From CAVSUR01 sp052143655 (lineage in GTDB: Bacteria; Actinomycetota; Actinomycetes; Streptosporangiales; Streptosporangiaceae): 18,054 bases of DNA. Of the stretch, positions 1 through 6,924 are shown piece after piece (within the stretch, counting starts at the first letter, position 1; every line of letters begins with the position of its first letter). The stretch spans positions 1 to 18,054 of the forward strand of contig JBKQSL010000018.1 in assembly GCA_052143655.1 (NCBI GenBank). Reading direction: 5' to 3'. A model generated the notes under the pieces. It saw nothing but the letters and a program-made list of their open reading frames with translations, was not told the DNA's origin and ran no database searches. The position numbers and the translations under genes are program-made.

Positions 1-83
1 CGTCTCATATCGATAAATACGCCCTCAACTGCTTCGGGCCGGCCGGCCAGGGCGGATACGCTCGCCGCCGGTCCGCATCGCAT

Positions 84-89
84 TACAGT
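84..89 (+). promoter_or_regulatory. Probable -10 element of a leaderless promoter
   Basis: The hexamer TACAGT fits the actinobacterial TANNNT -10 pattern and ends six bases before the GTG start of the SseB-family gene. No Shine-Dalgarno precedes that GTG, so transcription probably begins at or within a base of the start codon. I see no convincing -35 box. The same spacing recurs at three other genes in this window, which strengthens the call. Confidence 0.45.
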
Positions 90-95
90 GAGGCG

Positions 96-935
96 GTGCC
101 TACGCTCAGCGGTCAGTCCCGGTTCGCCGGGGACGACGGTTCGGCCGATCCGGCGGTCAGCATGGCGCTGACCGCCTTCGCGGCCGGCCGCGGCAGCGAG
201 CAGGCCGCGCTGACCGCCCTGGCCGCCGCCCGCCTCCTGGTCCCGCTGGTGACCCTGCCCGCCGCGGCGGACGCCGGCCGGCCGGATGGCGCGGGACCGG
301 ACCATGGTCGGCCGGAATCCGGTTCCCGCGACGGTGCGGCGGGGCAGTCCGGGCCTGACGCCGGCCAGAAGCACGGCTGCGATCATGGCGAAGAGCACGC
401 CGGCCATGGCCGAGAGCACGCCGGCCACGGCGCGCAAGCCGGGTGGCCGGGACCCGAGATGGCGATGCCGCGACTGGTCGGCCGCGACGGCCGCGCGGCC
501 ATCCCCGCTTTCACTTCCCTCGACGCCCTGATGCGCTGGCAGCGCGCGGCCCGGCCGGTACCCGCCGAGCCGGCGGTCGTGTGGCGGACTGCCGTCGAGG
601 AGTCCTGCGCCGTCGTCATCGACGTGGCCGGGCCGGTGCCGCTGGCGATCGAGGGCGCCCGCCTTGCCGCGCTCGCCGCGGGCCACACCGTACCGCCGCC
701 GCACGAGGACCCGGACATCCGCGACGCGGTCGGCGCCGCGGTCGCCGAGCATGCCCCCGGCGCCGGCTTCGCGCTGCGGCCCGCACTGGCCGACGCGGAT
801 GTGATCCTCGATCTGGCCCTGCCGCCCGGCCTGGCCGGGGATCAGGCCGCCATGGCGGCCAGCCGGGTCGGCCAGGCCGCCATGGCCCGTCTAGGCGGCC
901 GGCTGCGCCGCGGCATCGCCGTCGCCCTGAGCTAA
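96..935 (+). CDS. SseB-family protein with histidine-rich insert
   Basis: This 279-residue soluble protein has the N-terminal pattern of actinobacterial SseB-family proteins: DPAVSMALTAFAAG, then AALTALAAARLLVPLVT (residues about 19-53), then AMPRLVGRDGRAAIPAFTSLDALMRW (about 123-148). SseB is a widespread domain of poorly defined role; in enterobacteria the name refers to an enhancer of serine sensitivity, and no reaction is known. Residues 60-118 form a low-complexity insert with seven histidines (70, 93, 97, 101, 104, 108, 111) plus Asp and Glu, including the doublet EHAGHG/EHAGHG. That insert replaces the usual short linker and could bind metal, which is inference. The GTG start at 96 has a TANNNT box six bases upstream. 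The following shikimate operon starts 354 bases downstream and may be transcribed separately. The family call is moderately firm; the function is unknown. Confidence 0.75.
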   Translation: MPTLSGQSRFAGDDGSADPAVSMALTAFAAGRGSEQAALTALAAARLLVPLVTLPAAADAGRPDGAGPDHGRPESGSRDGAAGQSGPDAGQKHGCDHGEEHAGHGREHAGHGAQAGWPGPEMAMPRLVGRDGRAAIPAFTSLDALMRWQRAARPVPAEPAVVWRTAVEESCAVVIDVAGPVPLAIEGARLAALAAGHTVPPPHEDPDIRDAVGAAVAEHAPGAGFALRPALADADVILDLALPPGLAGDQAAMAASRVGQAAMARLGGRLRRGIAVALS

Positions 936-970
936 GCCGCCCCGCCCGCCGACCCCCATGGTTGCCGCAT

Positions 971-986
971 GCATGGGCACCCATGC
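971..986. repeat. Short inverted repeat downstream of the SseB-family gene
   Basis: GCATGGG and CCCATGC form a perfect 7-base inverted repeat around a two-base centre (CA). A two-base loop is too tight for a terminator hairpin, so it looks more like a protein-binding dyad or a chance palindrome. GTTGCCGCA occurs twice around it, at 961 and 992. Confidence 0.3.
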
Positions 987-1003
987 CCGTCGTTGCCGCA
1001 CTC

Positions 1004-1200
1004 ATGGGCGTCGAGAACGTGTTCCCCGCGCAGGGCTTCACCGTCACCGACGACCTCTGCCTGTCCCCGGCCACGGCCCCCAAGGCGGGCTCGCTGGTTG
1101 ACGATGACGTCGAGCTGAACATCAGCACGGGTGTCTGCGGCATCGACACGGCTCCGTGCGCCGGGGCCGCGCTCCGCATCAGCACCGGCCCCGGCGCACG
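1004..1200 (+). other. Coding-like stretch without a recognisable gene (936-1289 gap)
   Basis: The 354 bases between the SseB-family stop and aroC contain no certain gene. From the ATG at 1004 one plus-strand frame reads MGVENVFPAQGFTVTDD and continues for about 65 codons with strong G/C third positions, as in a real coding sequence. The frame then runs into GC-rich low-complexity sequence and on into aroC out of frame, without a clean stop. It may be a decayed gene fragment or a coincidental frame. I recognise no family. In some actinobacteria other genes lie between aroE and aroC, so a relic here would not be surprising. Confidence 0.2.
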
Positions 1201-1289
1201 GCCCCGCCCGGCGGCAGCCCAGCGGCAGGGCCGGCCGCTGGCCGGGCTCGGGTGCGGCGCACGCCGCCGGGCATGGCAGGATCGGCAGC

Positions 1290-2468
1290 ATGCTGCGCTG
1301 GCTGACTGCGGGGGAGTCGCACGGGCGCGCGCTCGTGGCGATCTGCGAGGGCATGCCCGCCGGGGTGGAGATCACCTCGGCTGACGTGGCCGCCGCCCTG
1401 GCCCGCCGCCGCGCCGGGTACGGCCGCGGGGCCCGGATGAAGTTCGAGCAGGACGAGGCCGAGCTGACGGCCGGCGTCCGGCACGGGGTGACGCTCGGCG
1501 GCCCCGTGGCGATCCGGATCGCCAACACCGAGTGGCCGAAGTGGGAGACGGTGATGTCGCCGGATCCCGTCGACCCGCAGGTGCTGGCCAGCCAGGCGCG
1601 CAGCGCGCCGCTGACCCGGCCCCGGCCGGGCCATGCCGACCTCGCCGGCATGCAGAAGTACGGCCACGATGATGCCCGGCCGGTGCTGGAGCGGGCCAGC
1701 GCGCGAGAGACCGCGGCCCGGGTCGCGCTCGGCGAGCTGGCCCGGCGGTTCCTGCGCCAGGTGCTCGGCGCCGAGATCGTCAGCCACGCCATCGCGATCG
1801 GCGCGGTCAGCGCGCCCGACGGCCTGGTGCCCGGGCCGGGGGACGCCGCCGCGCTGGACGCCGACCCGGTGCGCTGCCTGGACCCGCAGGCCAGCGCCGC
1901 GATGCGGGCCGAGATCGACGCTGCCCGCAAGGACGGCGACACCCTGGGCGGGATCATCGAGGTGGTGGCGCACGGGCTGCCGCCGGGCCTGGGCAGTCAC
2001 GTGCACTGGGACCGCCGGCTCGACGGGCGGCTGGCCGGGGCGATGATGTCCATCCAGGCGATGAAGGGCGTGGAGATCGGTGACGGCTTCACCACGGCCC
2101 GCCGCCGCGGCTCGGCCGCGCACGACGAGATCGACGGCGCGGACGGCCGGATCCGGCGCCTGTCCAACCGGGCCGGCGGGATCGAGGGCGGCATGTCCAC
2201 CGGCGAGCCGGTCCGGGTCCGGGTCGCGATGAAGCCAATCTCCACCGTGCCGCGGGCCCTGGCCACCGTGGACGTGCGCACCGGCGAGCCGGCCCGGGCC
2301 ATCAACCAGCGCAGCGACGTCACCGCCGTGCCGGCTGCTGGCGTCGTCGCCGAGGCGATGGCCGCCCTGGTCCTGGCGGACGCAGCGATCGAGAAGTTCG
2401 GCGGCGACAGCGTCACCGAGACGGCCCGCAACGCGGACAGCTACCTGAAGGCGATGATGATCCGTTGA
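1290..2468 (+). CDS. aroC: Chorismate synthase
   Basis: This 392-residue cytoplasmic enzyme converts 5-enolpyruvylshikimate-3-phosphate to chorismate, the last step of the shikimate pathway, and needs reduced FMN. Family signatures are visible: GESHG at residues 8-12 in the N-terminal block, the ERASARETAARVA block near residue 135, SNRAGGIEGGMSTGEP in the C-terminal half, and GGDSVTET starting at residue 371 just before the C-terminus. The frame is open further upstream to 1131, but that part is low-complexity. The ATG at 1290 gives the usual family start (MLRWLTAGESHG) and usual length. Upstream is a weak -10-like CAGGAT with no strong Shine-Dalgarno. The stop overlaps the TTG start of aroK by four bases, so aroC-aroK-aroB are translationally coupled. 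Confidence 0.97.
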   Translation: MLRWLTAGESHGRALVAICEGMPAGVEITSADVAAALARRRAGYGRGARMKFEQDEAELTAGVRHGVTLGGPVAIRIANTEWPKWETVMSPDPVDPQVLASQARSAPLTRPRPGHADLAGMQKYGHDDARPVLERASARETAARVALGELARRFLRQVLGAEIVSHAIAIGAVSAPDGLVPGPGDAAALDADPVRCLDPQASAAMRAEIDAARKDGDTLGGIIEVVAHGLPPGLGSHVHWDRRLDGRLAGAMMSIQAMKGVEIGDGFTTARRRGSAAHDEIDGADGRIRRLSNRAGGIEGGMSTGEPVRVRVAMKPISTVPRALATVDVRTGEPARAINQRSDVTAVPAAGVVAEAMAALVLADAAIEKFGGDSVTETARNADSYLKAMMIR

Positions 2469-3109
2469 GCGGCGCCGCCAGAGCAGGGCAGGCCCCGGCC
2501 AGCCAGGCGGCGCGCGGGCCGGCCTCCGGCGCGGCGCCCGCCGCGATCCTCATCGGGCCGCCGGGCGCGGGCAAGACCACCGTGGGCGGGCTGCTCGCCG
2601 GCCTGCTGGGCGTCGGGTTCACCGACACCGACGCCGTGGTCGAGGCCGCGACGGGCAAGCTGATCAGCGACATCTTCATCGATGACGGCGAGGCGGCGTT
2701 CCGGGCGCTGGAGCGGGCGGCTGCGGCCGCCCTGATCACCGGCGCTCCCGGCAGCGCGGACGATGGCGCCGTCGAGCCCGTCGAGCCCGTCGAGCCCGTC
2801 GGGACCGGCCGGCCCGGCGGCCAGGTGGTCGGCCTCGGCGGCGGCGCCGTCCTGGACCCCGGCACCCAGGCGCTGCTGGCCGGACAGCCCGTCGTCTACC
2901 TGGAGACCAGCTTCGCCGAGGCGGCGCGGCGGATCGGCATGGACCGGCCCCGCCCGCTGATGATCGGCGTGAACCCGCGAGGCCAGCTCAAGGCCCTGCT
3001 GGACGAGCGGCTGCCGGTCTACGCCCGGCTGGCGGCGATCAAGATCGCGACCGACGGCCGGGAGCCGGCGGATATCGCCGCCGAGGCCGCCGCCCGGCTG
3101 GGCCGGTGA
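2465..3109 (+). CDS. aroK: Shikimate kinase
   Basis: This 214-residue enzyme uses ATP to phosphorylate shikimate at the 3-hydroxyl. The Walker A motif GPPGAGKT is at residues 31-38. The shikimate-binding DTD is at 54-56, with the conserved Arg at 80 in AAFRALE. The LGGGAV motif is at 124-129, the lid DRPRPLM at 160-166, and the adenine-side RLPVYARLA begins at 182. The TTG start overlaps the aroC stop, and the end overlaps the aroB GTG by four bases. Two features make it longer than the usual 165-180 residues: an extension of about 25 Ala/Pro-rich residues before the P-loop, and an insert at about 93-118 containing three VEP repeats. Both lie outside the catalytic motifs, so the enzyme should be active. 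Confidence 0.95.
   Translation: MSGAARAGQAPASQAARGPASGAAPAAILIGPPGAGKTTVGGLLAGLLGVGFTDTDAVVEAATGKLISDIFIDDGEAAFRALERAAAAALITGAPGSADDGAVEPVEPVEPVGTGRPGGQVVGLGGGAVLDPGTQALLAGQPVVYLETSFAEAARRIGMDRPRPLMIGVNPRGQLKALLDERLPVYARLAAIKIATDGREPADIAAEAAARLGR
2771..2797 (+). repeat. Three tandem 9-base repeats inside aroK
   Basis: GTCGAGCCC is repeated three times without change, in frame, encoding Val-Glu-Pro three times at residues 103-111 of shikimate kinase. This is a small in-frame microsatellite within a surface-loop insert, and copy number could vary by slippage without breaking the gene. Confidence 0.9.
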
Positions 3110-4179
3110 GCGTCACCCGGATCGCCGTCGCCGGCGAGCATCCCTACGACGTCGTGGTCGGCACCGGCCTGAGCGGTGAGCTGCCGTCCCTGATCGGCCC
3201 GGGGGCCCAGACGGTGATGGTGGTGCACGCCCGGGGGCTGGCCGGGCTGACCCAGCCCGCCCGTGCCGCGCTGGCCGCCGCCGGGTACGCGGTGCATACC
3301 GCGGAAGTGCCGGACGGCGAGGCGGCCAAGGACATCGACGTCGTTGCCGGGCTGTGGGCCCGGCTCGCCGCGGGCCGGCTCACCCGGACGGACGCGATCG
3401 TGGCGGTCGGCGGCGGCGCGGTCACCGACGCGGCCGGATTCGCCGCGGCCACCTGGCTGCGCGGTATCGCCGTCGTGCACGTGCCGACGACGCTGCTGGG
3501 CATCGTGGACGCCGCGGTCGGCGGCAAGACCGCAGTGAACATCGAGGCGGGCAAGAACCTCGTCGGCGCCTTCCACCCGCCGGCCGGAGTGCTCGCCGAC
3601 ACCGCGGTGCTGGCCACGCTGCCGCCCGCCGAGTACGTCAGCGGGCTGGCCGAGGTGATCAAGGCGGGCTTCATCGCCGACCCGGTGATCCTGGACCTGA
3701 TCGAGGCCGACCCGGCGGCCGCGGCCCGGCCCGGCGGGCCGCACGAGCGCGAGCTGATCGAGCGCGCGGTCGCGGTCAAGGCCGCCGTGGTCTCGGCCGA
3801 CCTGCGCGAGTCGGGGCAGCGGGAGATGCTCAACTACGGGCACACGCTGGGACACGCGATCGAGCGGGCCGAGGGCTACCAGATGCGGCACGGCGAGGCC
3901 GTGGCCGTCGGCCTGGTCTACGCGGCCGCCGTCGCCCGGCTGGCCGGGCGGCTGGACACCGCGACCGCGCGGCGGCACCAGCCCATACTCGAGTCCGTCG
4001 GGCTGCCCACCCGCTACCGGGCTGACGCGTGGCCGCTGCTGCGCGAGACCATGACGGTAGACAAGAAGACCAGGGCTGCCGGGCTGCGGCTGGTCGTGCT
4101 GGACGGCCTGGGCCGCCCCGGCATCCTGGTCGGCCCGCCCGAGGACCTGCTGGTCAGCGCATATGCGGAGGTGTGCTAG
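3106..4179 (+). CDS. aroB: 3-dehydroquinate synthase
   Basis: This 357-residue NAD- and metal-dependent enzyme converts DAHP to 3-dehydroquinate, the second step of the shikimate pathway. Visible signatures are VPDGEAAKD (68-76), the nucleotide-binding GGGAVTDAAGFAA (102-114), HVPTTLLG followed by VGGKTAVN (125-145), and metal ligands Glu183 in GLAEVIKAG, His246 in NYGHTLGH and His262 in RHGEAVAVG. MTVDKKTR is near the C-terminus. The GTG start overlaps aroK by four bases (GTGA). In many actinobacteria aroQ (dehydroquinase) follows directly; here an F420-dependent oxidoreductase does. Length and motifs are normal. Confidence 0.97.
   Translation: MSVTRIAVAGEHPYDVVVGTGLSGELPSLIGPGAQTVMVVHARGLAGLTQPARAALAAAGYAVHTAEVPDGEAAKDIDVVAGLWARLAAGRLTRTDAIVAVGGGAVTDAAGFAAATWLRGIAVVHVPTTLLGIVDAAVGGKTAVNIEAGKNLVGAFHPPAGVLADTAVLATLPPAEYVSGLAEVIKAGFIADPVILDLIEADPAAAARPGGPHERELIERAVAVKAAVVSADLRESGQREMLNYGHTLGHAIERAEGYQMRHGEAVAVGLVYAAAVARLAGRLDTATARRHQPILESVGLPTRYRADAWPLLRETMTVDKKTRAAGLRLVVLDGLGRPGILVGPPEDLLVSAYAEVC
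4167..4171 (+). promoter_or_regulatory. Ribosome binding site inside the end of aroB
   Basis: GGAGG lies in the last codons of aroB, 11 bases before the ATG at 4183. It supports that start and couples translation of the oxidoreductase to the shikimate operon. Confidence 0.7.
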
Positions 4180-4182
4180 CCG

Positions 4183-5223
4183 ATGCGGATCGGAATGGCG
4201 CTGAATTACGCGGGCGGATTCACCGAGACGGTCGCCGAGCTCGCCGACTACGAGAAGGTCGGGCTCGACATCGTGTTCGTGCCGGAGGCCTACAGCTACG
4301 ACGCGGTGAGCCAGCTCGGCTACATCGCCGCGAAGACGCAGCGGCTGCAGATCGCCTCGGGCATCCTGCAGATCTACTCGCGGACCCCGACGCTGACCGC
4401 GATGACCGCCGCAGGCCTGGACTACGTCTCCGGCGGGCGCTTCATGCTCGGCATCGGCGCGTCCGGGCCGCAGGTCATCGAGGGCTGGCACGGCGTGCCC
4501 TACGACGCGCCGCTGGGCCGGACCCGCGAGGTGATCGAGATCTGCCGGGCCGTGTGGCGGCGCGAGCGGCTGGAGTACGCGGGCCGCTACTACACCATCC
4601 CGCTGCCGCCCGGCCAGGGCACCGGGCTCGGCAAGCCGCTCAAGCTCATCAACCACCCGGTCCGGGACCGGATCCCGATCGTGGTGGCGGCCATCGGGCC
4701 GAAGAACGTCGCGCTCGCCGCCGAGCTCGCCGAGGGCTGGGAGCCGATCTTCTACCTGCCGGAGAAGGCGGCGCAGGTATGGGGTGACTCGCTGGCCGCC
4801 GGCGCCGCCCGCCGGGACCCGGCGCTGCCGCCGCTGGACGTGATCGCCCAGGCGCACCTGGCGATCGGCGAGAACGTCGCCGGCCTGCTGGAATTCGGCC
4901 GCCCGATGCTCGCCCTGTACATCGGCGGGATGGGCGCCAAGGGCCGCAACTTCTACCACAGCCTGGCGGTGCGCTACGGCTACGCCGCGGCGGCGGACGC
5001 GATCCAGGAGGCCTACCTCGCCGGGCGCAAGGACGAGGCGGCGGCCCTGGTCCCGGCCCCGCTGCTGGCCGGCACGTCGCTGATCGGCCCGCGGTCGCTG
5101 GTCGCCGAGCGGGTCGCGGCGATGCGGGAATCCGGGGTCACGACCCTGAACGTGACTCCGGTCGCGGGCACGCACGCCGAGCGCGTCGCGCTCATCGAGC
5201 AGATCCGGGATGTCGCCGCCTGA
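4183..5223 (+). CDS. LLM-class F420-dependent oxidoreductase
   Basis: This 346-residue protein has the bacterial luciferase-like TIM-barrel pattern of coenzyme F420-dependent oxidoreductases. It includes the N-terminal strand MRIGMALNY, FVPEAYSYDA (32-41), the barrel motif ASGILQIYSRTPTLTAMTA (58-76) and LDYVSGGRFMLGIGASGPQVIEGWHG (79-104), followed by GRTREVIEICRAVWRRE. The family moves hydride from F420H2 (sometimes FMNH2) to varied substrates; this member's substrate cannot be read from sequence. It looks close to the mycobacterial F420-dependent group typified by Rv3520c, which is a recollection and not a search. It starts three bases after the aroB stop with its own GGAGG, so it is probably the last gene of the aro operon. 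Its presence implies the host makes F420, which fits an actinomycete. Confidence 0.9.
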   Translation: MRIGMALNYAGGFTETVAELADYEKVGLDIVFVPEAYSYDAVSQLGYIAAKTQRLQIASGILQIYSRTPTLTAMTAAGLDYVSGGRFMLGIGASGPQVIEGWHGVPYDAPLGRTREVIEICRAVWRRERLEYAGRYYTIPLPPGQGTGLGKPLKLINHPVRDRIPIVVAAIGPKNVALAAELAEGWEPIFYLPEKAAQVWGDSLAAGAARRDPALPPLDVIAQAHLAIGENVAGLLEFGRPMLALYIGGMGAKGRNFYHSLAVRYGYAAAADAIQEAYLAGRKDEAAALVPAPLLAGTSLIGPRSLVAERVAAMRESGVTTLNVTPVAGTHAERVALIEQIRDVAA

Positions 5224-5446
5224 CGCCCGGCTGCGGGTGCCGCGGCCGTCCCGGCTAGGCAGCCGCTGTGCCTGCGCCGTGACACTTCCCTGAGACACTA
5301 GCCCGCTCGGTCGGCCGGTAAACATCGGGCCGCCGGAACGGCCGCCGGGTCATATTTGGCTCGTTATCACCCGGTGTAGCCAGCTTCGGAGGTAGCCTCG
5401 CCCCGGGCCTGGGGTGATTTCAGGCTTCTGGTATGGGGGGCTTTCC

Positions 5447-6466
5447 GTGCTGACCGCTAACAACTTCACCTATGGCCTGCTGACGCCGGGCCTGGCGTTC
5501 CTGATGTCCTGCCTTGGTGCCTTTCTCGGGCTGCGCTGCGCCTCGCGCGCGCTGGCGTGCCAGGGGGCGGGCCGGGCGCGGTGGCTGGCCCTGGGCGCTT
5601 TCGCATTCGGGTCCACCGGCGTGTGGGTCATGCACTTCACCGCGATGCTCGGGTACTCCATCCCGGCCGAGACGATCCGCTACGACATCCCGATGACCCT
5701 GCTCAGCCTGGTGATCGCCGTCGCCGCGCTGGGCATCGGGCTGTTCACGGCCGGGTTCGCCGGCCGCCGCCGGGGCTGGCAGCTGGCCGGCGCCATCAGC
5801 GGCGGAATCGGCCTGGCCAGCGTGCACTACGTGGATATGGCGGGCATGCGGATGGCCGCCGGGATGGCCGCCAGCCCGCTGCTGCTGGCGATCACTGCAG
5901 TCGCCGCCGTCGCGGGCATGCTGGCGCTGCTGTGGGTGGTGCCCAGGCTGCACGGAGGCTGGCCGACCGTCGGCGCGGCGCTGGTCGCGGCGGCATTCGT
6001 CAGCGGCCTGCACTATTGCGCCATGGCCGTGATGCGGCTGCAGCCGCCGGCCATGGGCGGGATGAGCGGCATGGCGGGGGGCGGCGCCTCGGCCGCTGGC
6101 TTCCTGTTGCCGCTGATCGTCGGGATCAGCGTCGTGGCGTTCATCCTGACCACGATCCTCGCGCTGGCGCCGACCGCCGAGGAGATGCGTGCCGATGCGG
6201 AGCTGATGGAGCGGATCGGCCGTCACCGGATGGCCCGTCAGCTGCCGATGCTGCCCGGCACCACGGCGGGCGCGCGGCCTGGCAGCGGCCCGGCGGGCCG
6301 CGCGCCGCTGCGCCCGGCCGCCGCGCCTGCTGCCACGGGCCGGGGTGCCGTGGCTGGCCCGCGCGGCAGCGGCCCTGGTCCCGGCGCGGCCCGCGGACCG
6401 CAGCCGGCTGCGGGCACCCGGGGGGCATGGTCGAAGCCTGACCAGCCGACTGACTCGGCGCGGTAG
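5447..6466 (+). CDS. MHYT-domain integral membrane sensor protein
   Basis: The protein has about seven membrane helices (roughly 11-30, 45-66, 82-104, 113-132, 143-165, 174-195, 216-240) and a disordered Ala/Pro/Arg-rich cytoplasmic tail from about 245 to 339. The three MHYT signatures are present: MHFTAM (62-67), VHYVDMAGMRM (126-136) and LHYCAMAVMRL (188-198). MHYT domains are proposed to sense O2, CO or NO through metal bound by the Met and His residues. They are often fused to GGDEF/EAL output domains, but here no output domain follows. I chose GTG 5447 because GGGGGG sits six bases upstream and the protein then opens with the family-like NNFTYGLLTP. A GTG at 5414 in the same frame would add 11 residues. 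The flanking SpoIIE-phosphatase remnant may be a lost output partner. Confidence 0.88.
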   Translation: MLTANNFTYGLLTPGLAFLMSCLGAFLGLRCASRALACQGAGRARWLALGAFAFGSTGVWVMHFTAMLGYSIPAETIRYDIPMTLLSLVIAVAALGIGLFTAGFAGRRRGWQLAGAISGGIGLASVHYVDMAGMRMAAGMAASPLLLAITAVAAVAGMLALLWVVPRLHGGWPTVGAALVAAAFVSGLHYCAMAVMRLQPPAMGGMSGMAGGGASAAGFLLPLIVGISVVAFILTTILALAPTAEEMRADAELMERIGRHRMARQLPMLPGTTAGARPGSGPAGRAPLRPAAAPAATGRGAVAGPRGSGPGPGAARGPQPAAGTRGAWSKPDQPTDSAR

Positions 6467-6539
6467 CCAGTCCGCCAGCGGCGCCGGCGACCGCCGCAGC
6501 CAGCCCCCGGACCGAATCCGGCGGCGCCGAGCGGCGGCT

Positions 6540-6853
6540 GCTGCGCGCGGTGTTCGCCGACGCGCCCGTGCCGCGACGAGCTGCTGCTCGTCGCTGAGTT
6601 CGACGGGCGTTACGTGACCGCCTGCACGGCCCGCCTCAGCTGGCGCGGCGGGGCCCTGCACGTCGTGGCGGCCAGCGCCGGGCATCCCGGGCAGGTCATC
6701 GTCCGCGCGGACGGCCGGGTGCACCTGCTGCGCGGCGGCGGGATGGCGCTCGGCCTGCTTCCCGGGGCCCGGGTGGCGGTGCAGGAATTCGTCGCCTCCG
6801 TTTGGCGCCGCCCATTCTGGCGAGGACTTCTATGCCCGCCGGACGGGAATTAA
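6540..6853 (+). pseudogene. Remnant of a SpoIIE/PP2C-type phosphatase domain
   Basis: The 458 bases between the MHYT gene and the NADH dehydrogenase gene hold no intact gene. One plus-strand frame reads DELLLVAEFDGRYVTACTARL (from about 6575) and then VVAASAGHPGQVIVRADG, GGGMALGLLPGARV (to about 6780). This matches the part of SpoIIE-type protein phosphatases around the conserved ASAGHP motif. The catalytic N-terminal half and the C-terminal YTDGVTE-type region are missing. Just upstream, the similar-looking ERRLLRAVFADAPVP lies in a different frame, which suggests a frameshift. The frame ends at the TAA at 6851. A short independent protein starting GTG 6614 (79 residues) is possible but less likely. 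Confidence 0.5.
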
Positions 6854-6924
6854 ACATCAGTGCCATCACCAGGTGCCGGCCGCCTGGCCCGCCGGCCACC
6901 CCGACGAGAAAGCGACAACAGGCC

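Noticed and set aside
1131..1289. 53-codon upstream extension of chorismate synthase
   Set aside because: The extension is Ala/Pro/Arg low complexity. The family always starts close to the MLRWLTAGESHG block at 1290.
3019..5325. 768-residue minus-strand open frame
   Set aside because: It lies antisense to aroB and the F420-dependent oxidoreductase, and has low-complexity Arg/Gly/His/Asp-rich content typical of a GC-rich antisense shadow.
5224..5446. Terminator or sigma-factor promoter between the oxidoreductase and MHYT genes
   Set aside because: Only a direct repeat of GGCCGCCGG and loose dyads are visible; no convincing hairpin with a T tract or -35/-10 pair could be defined.
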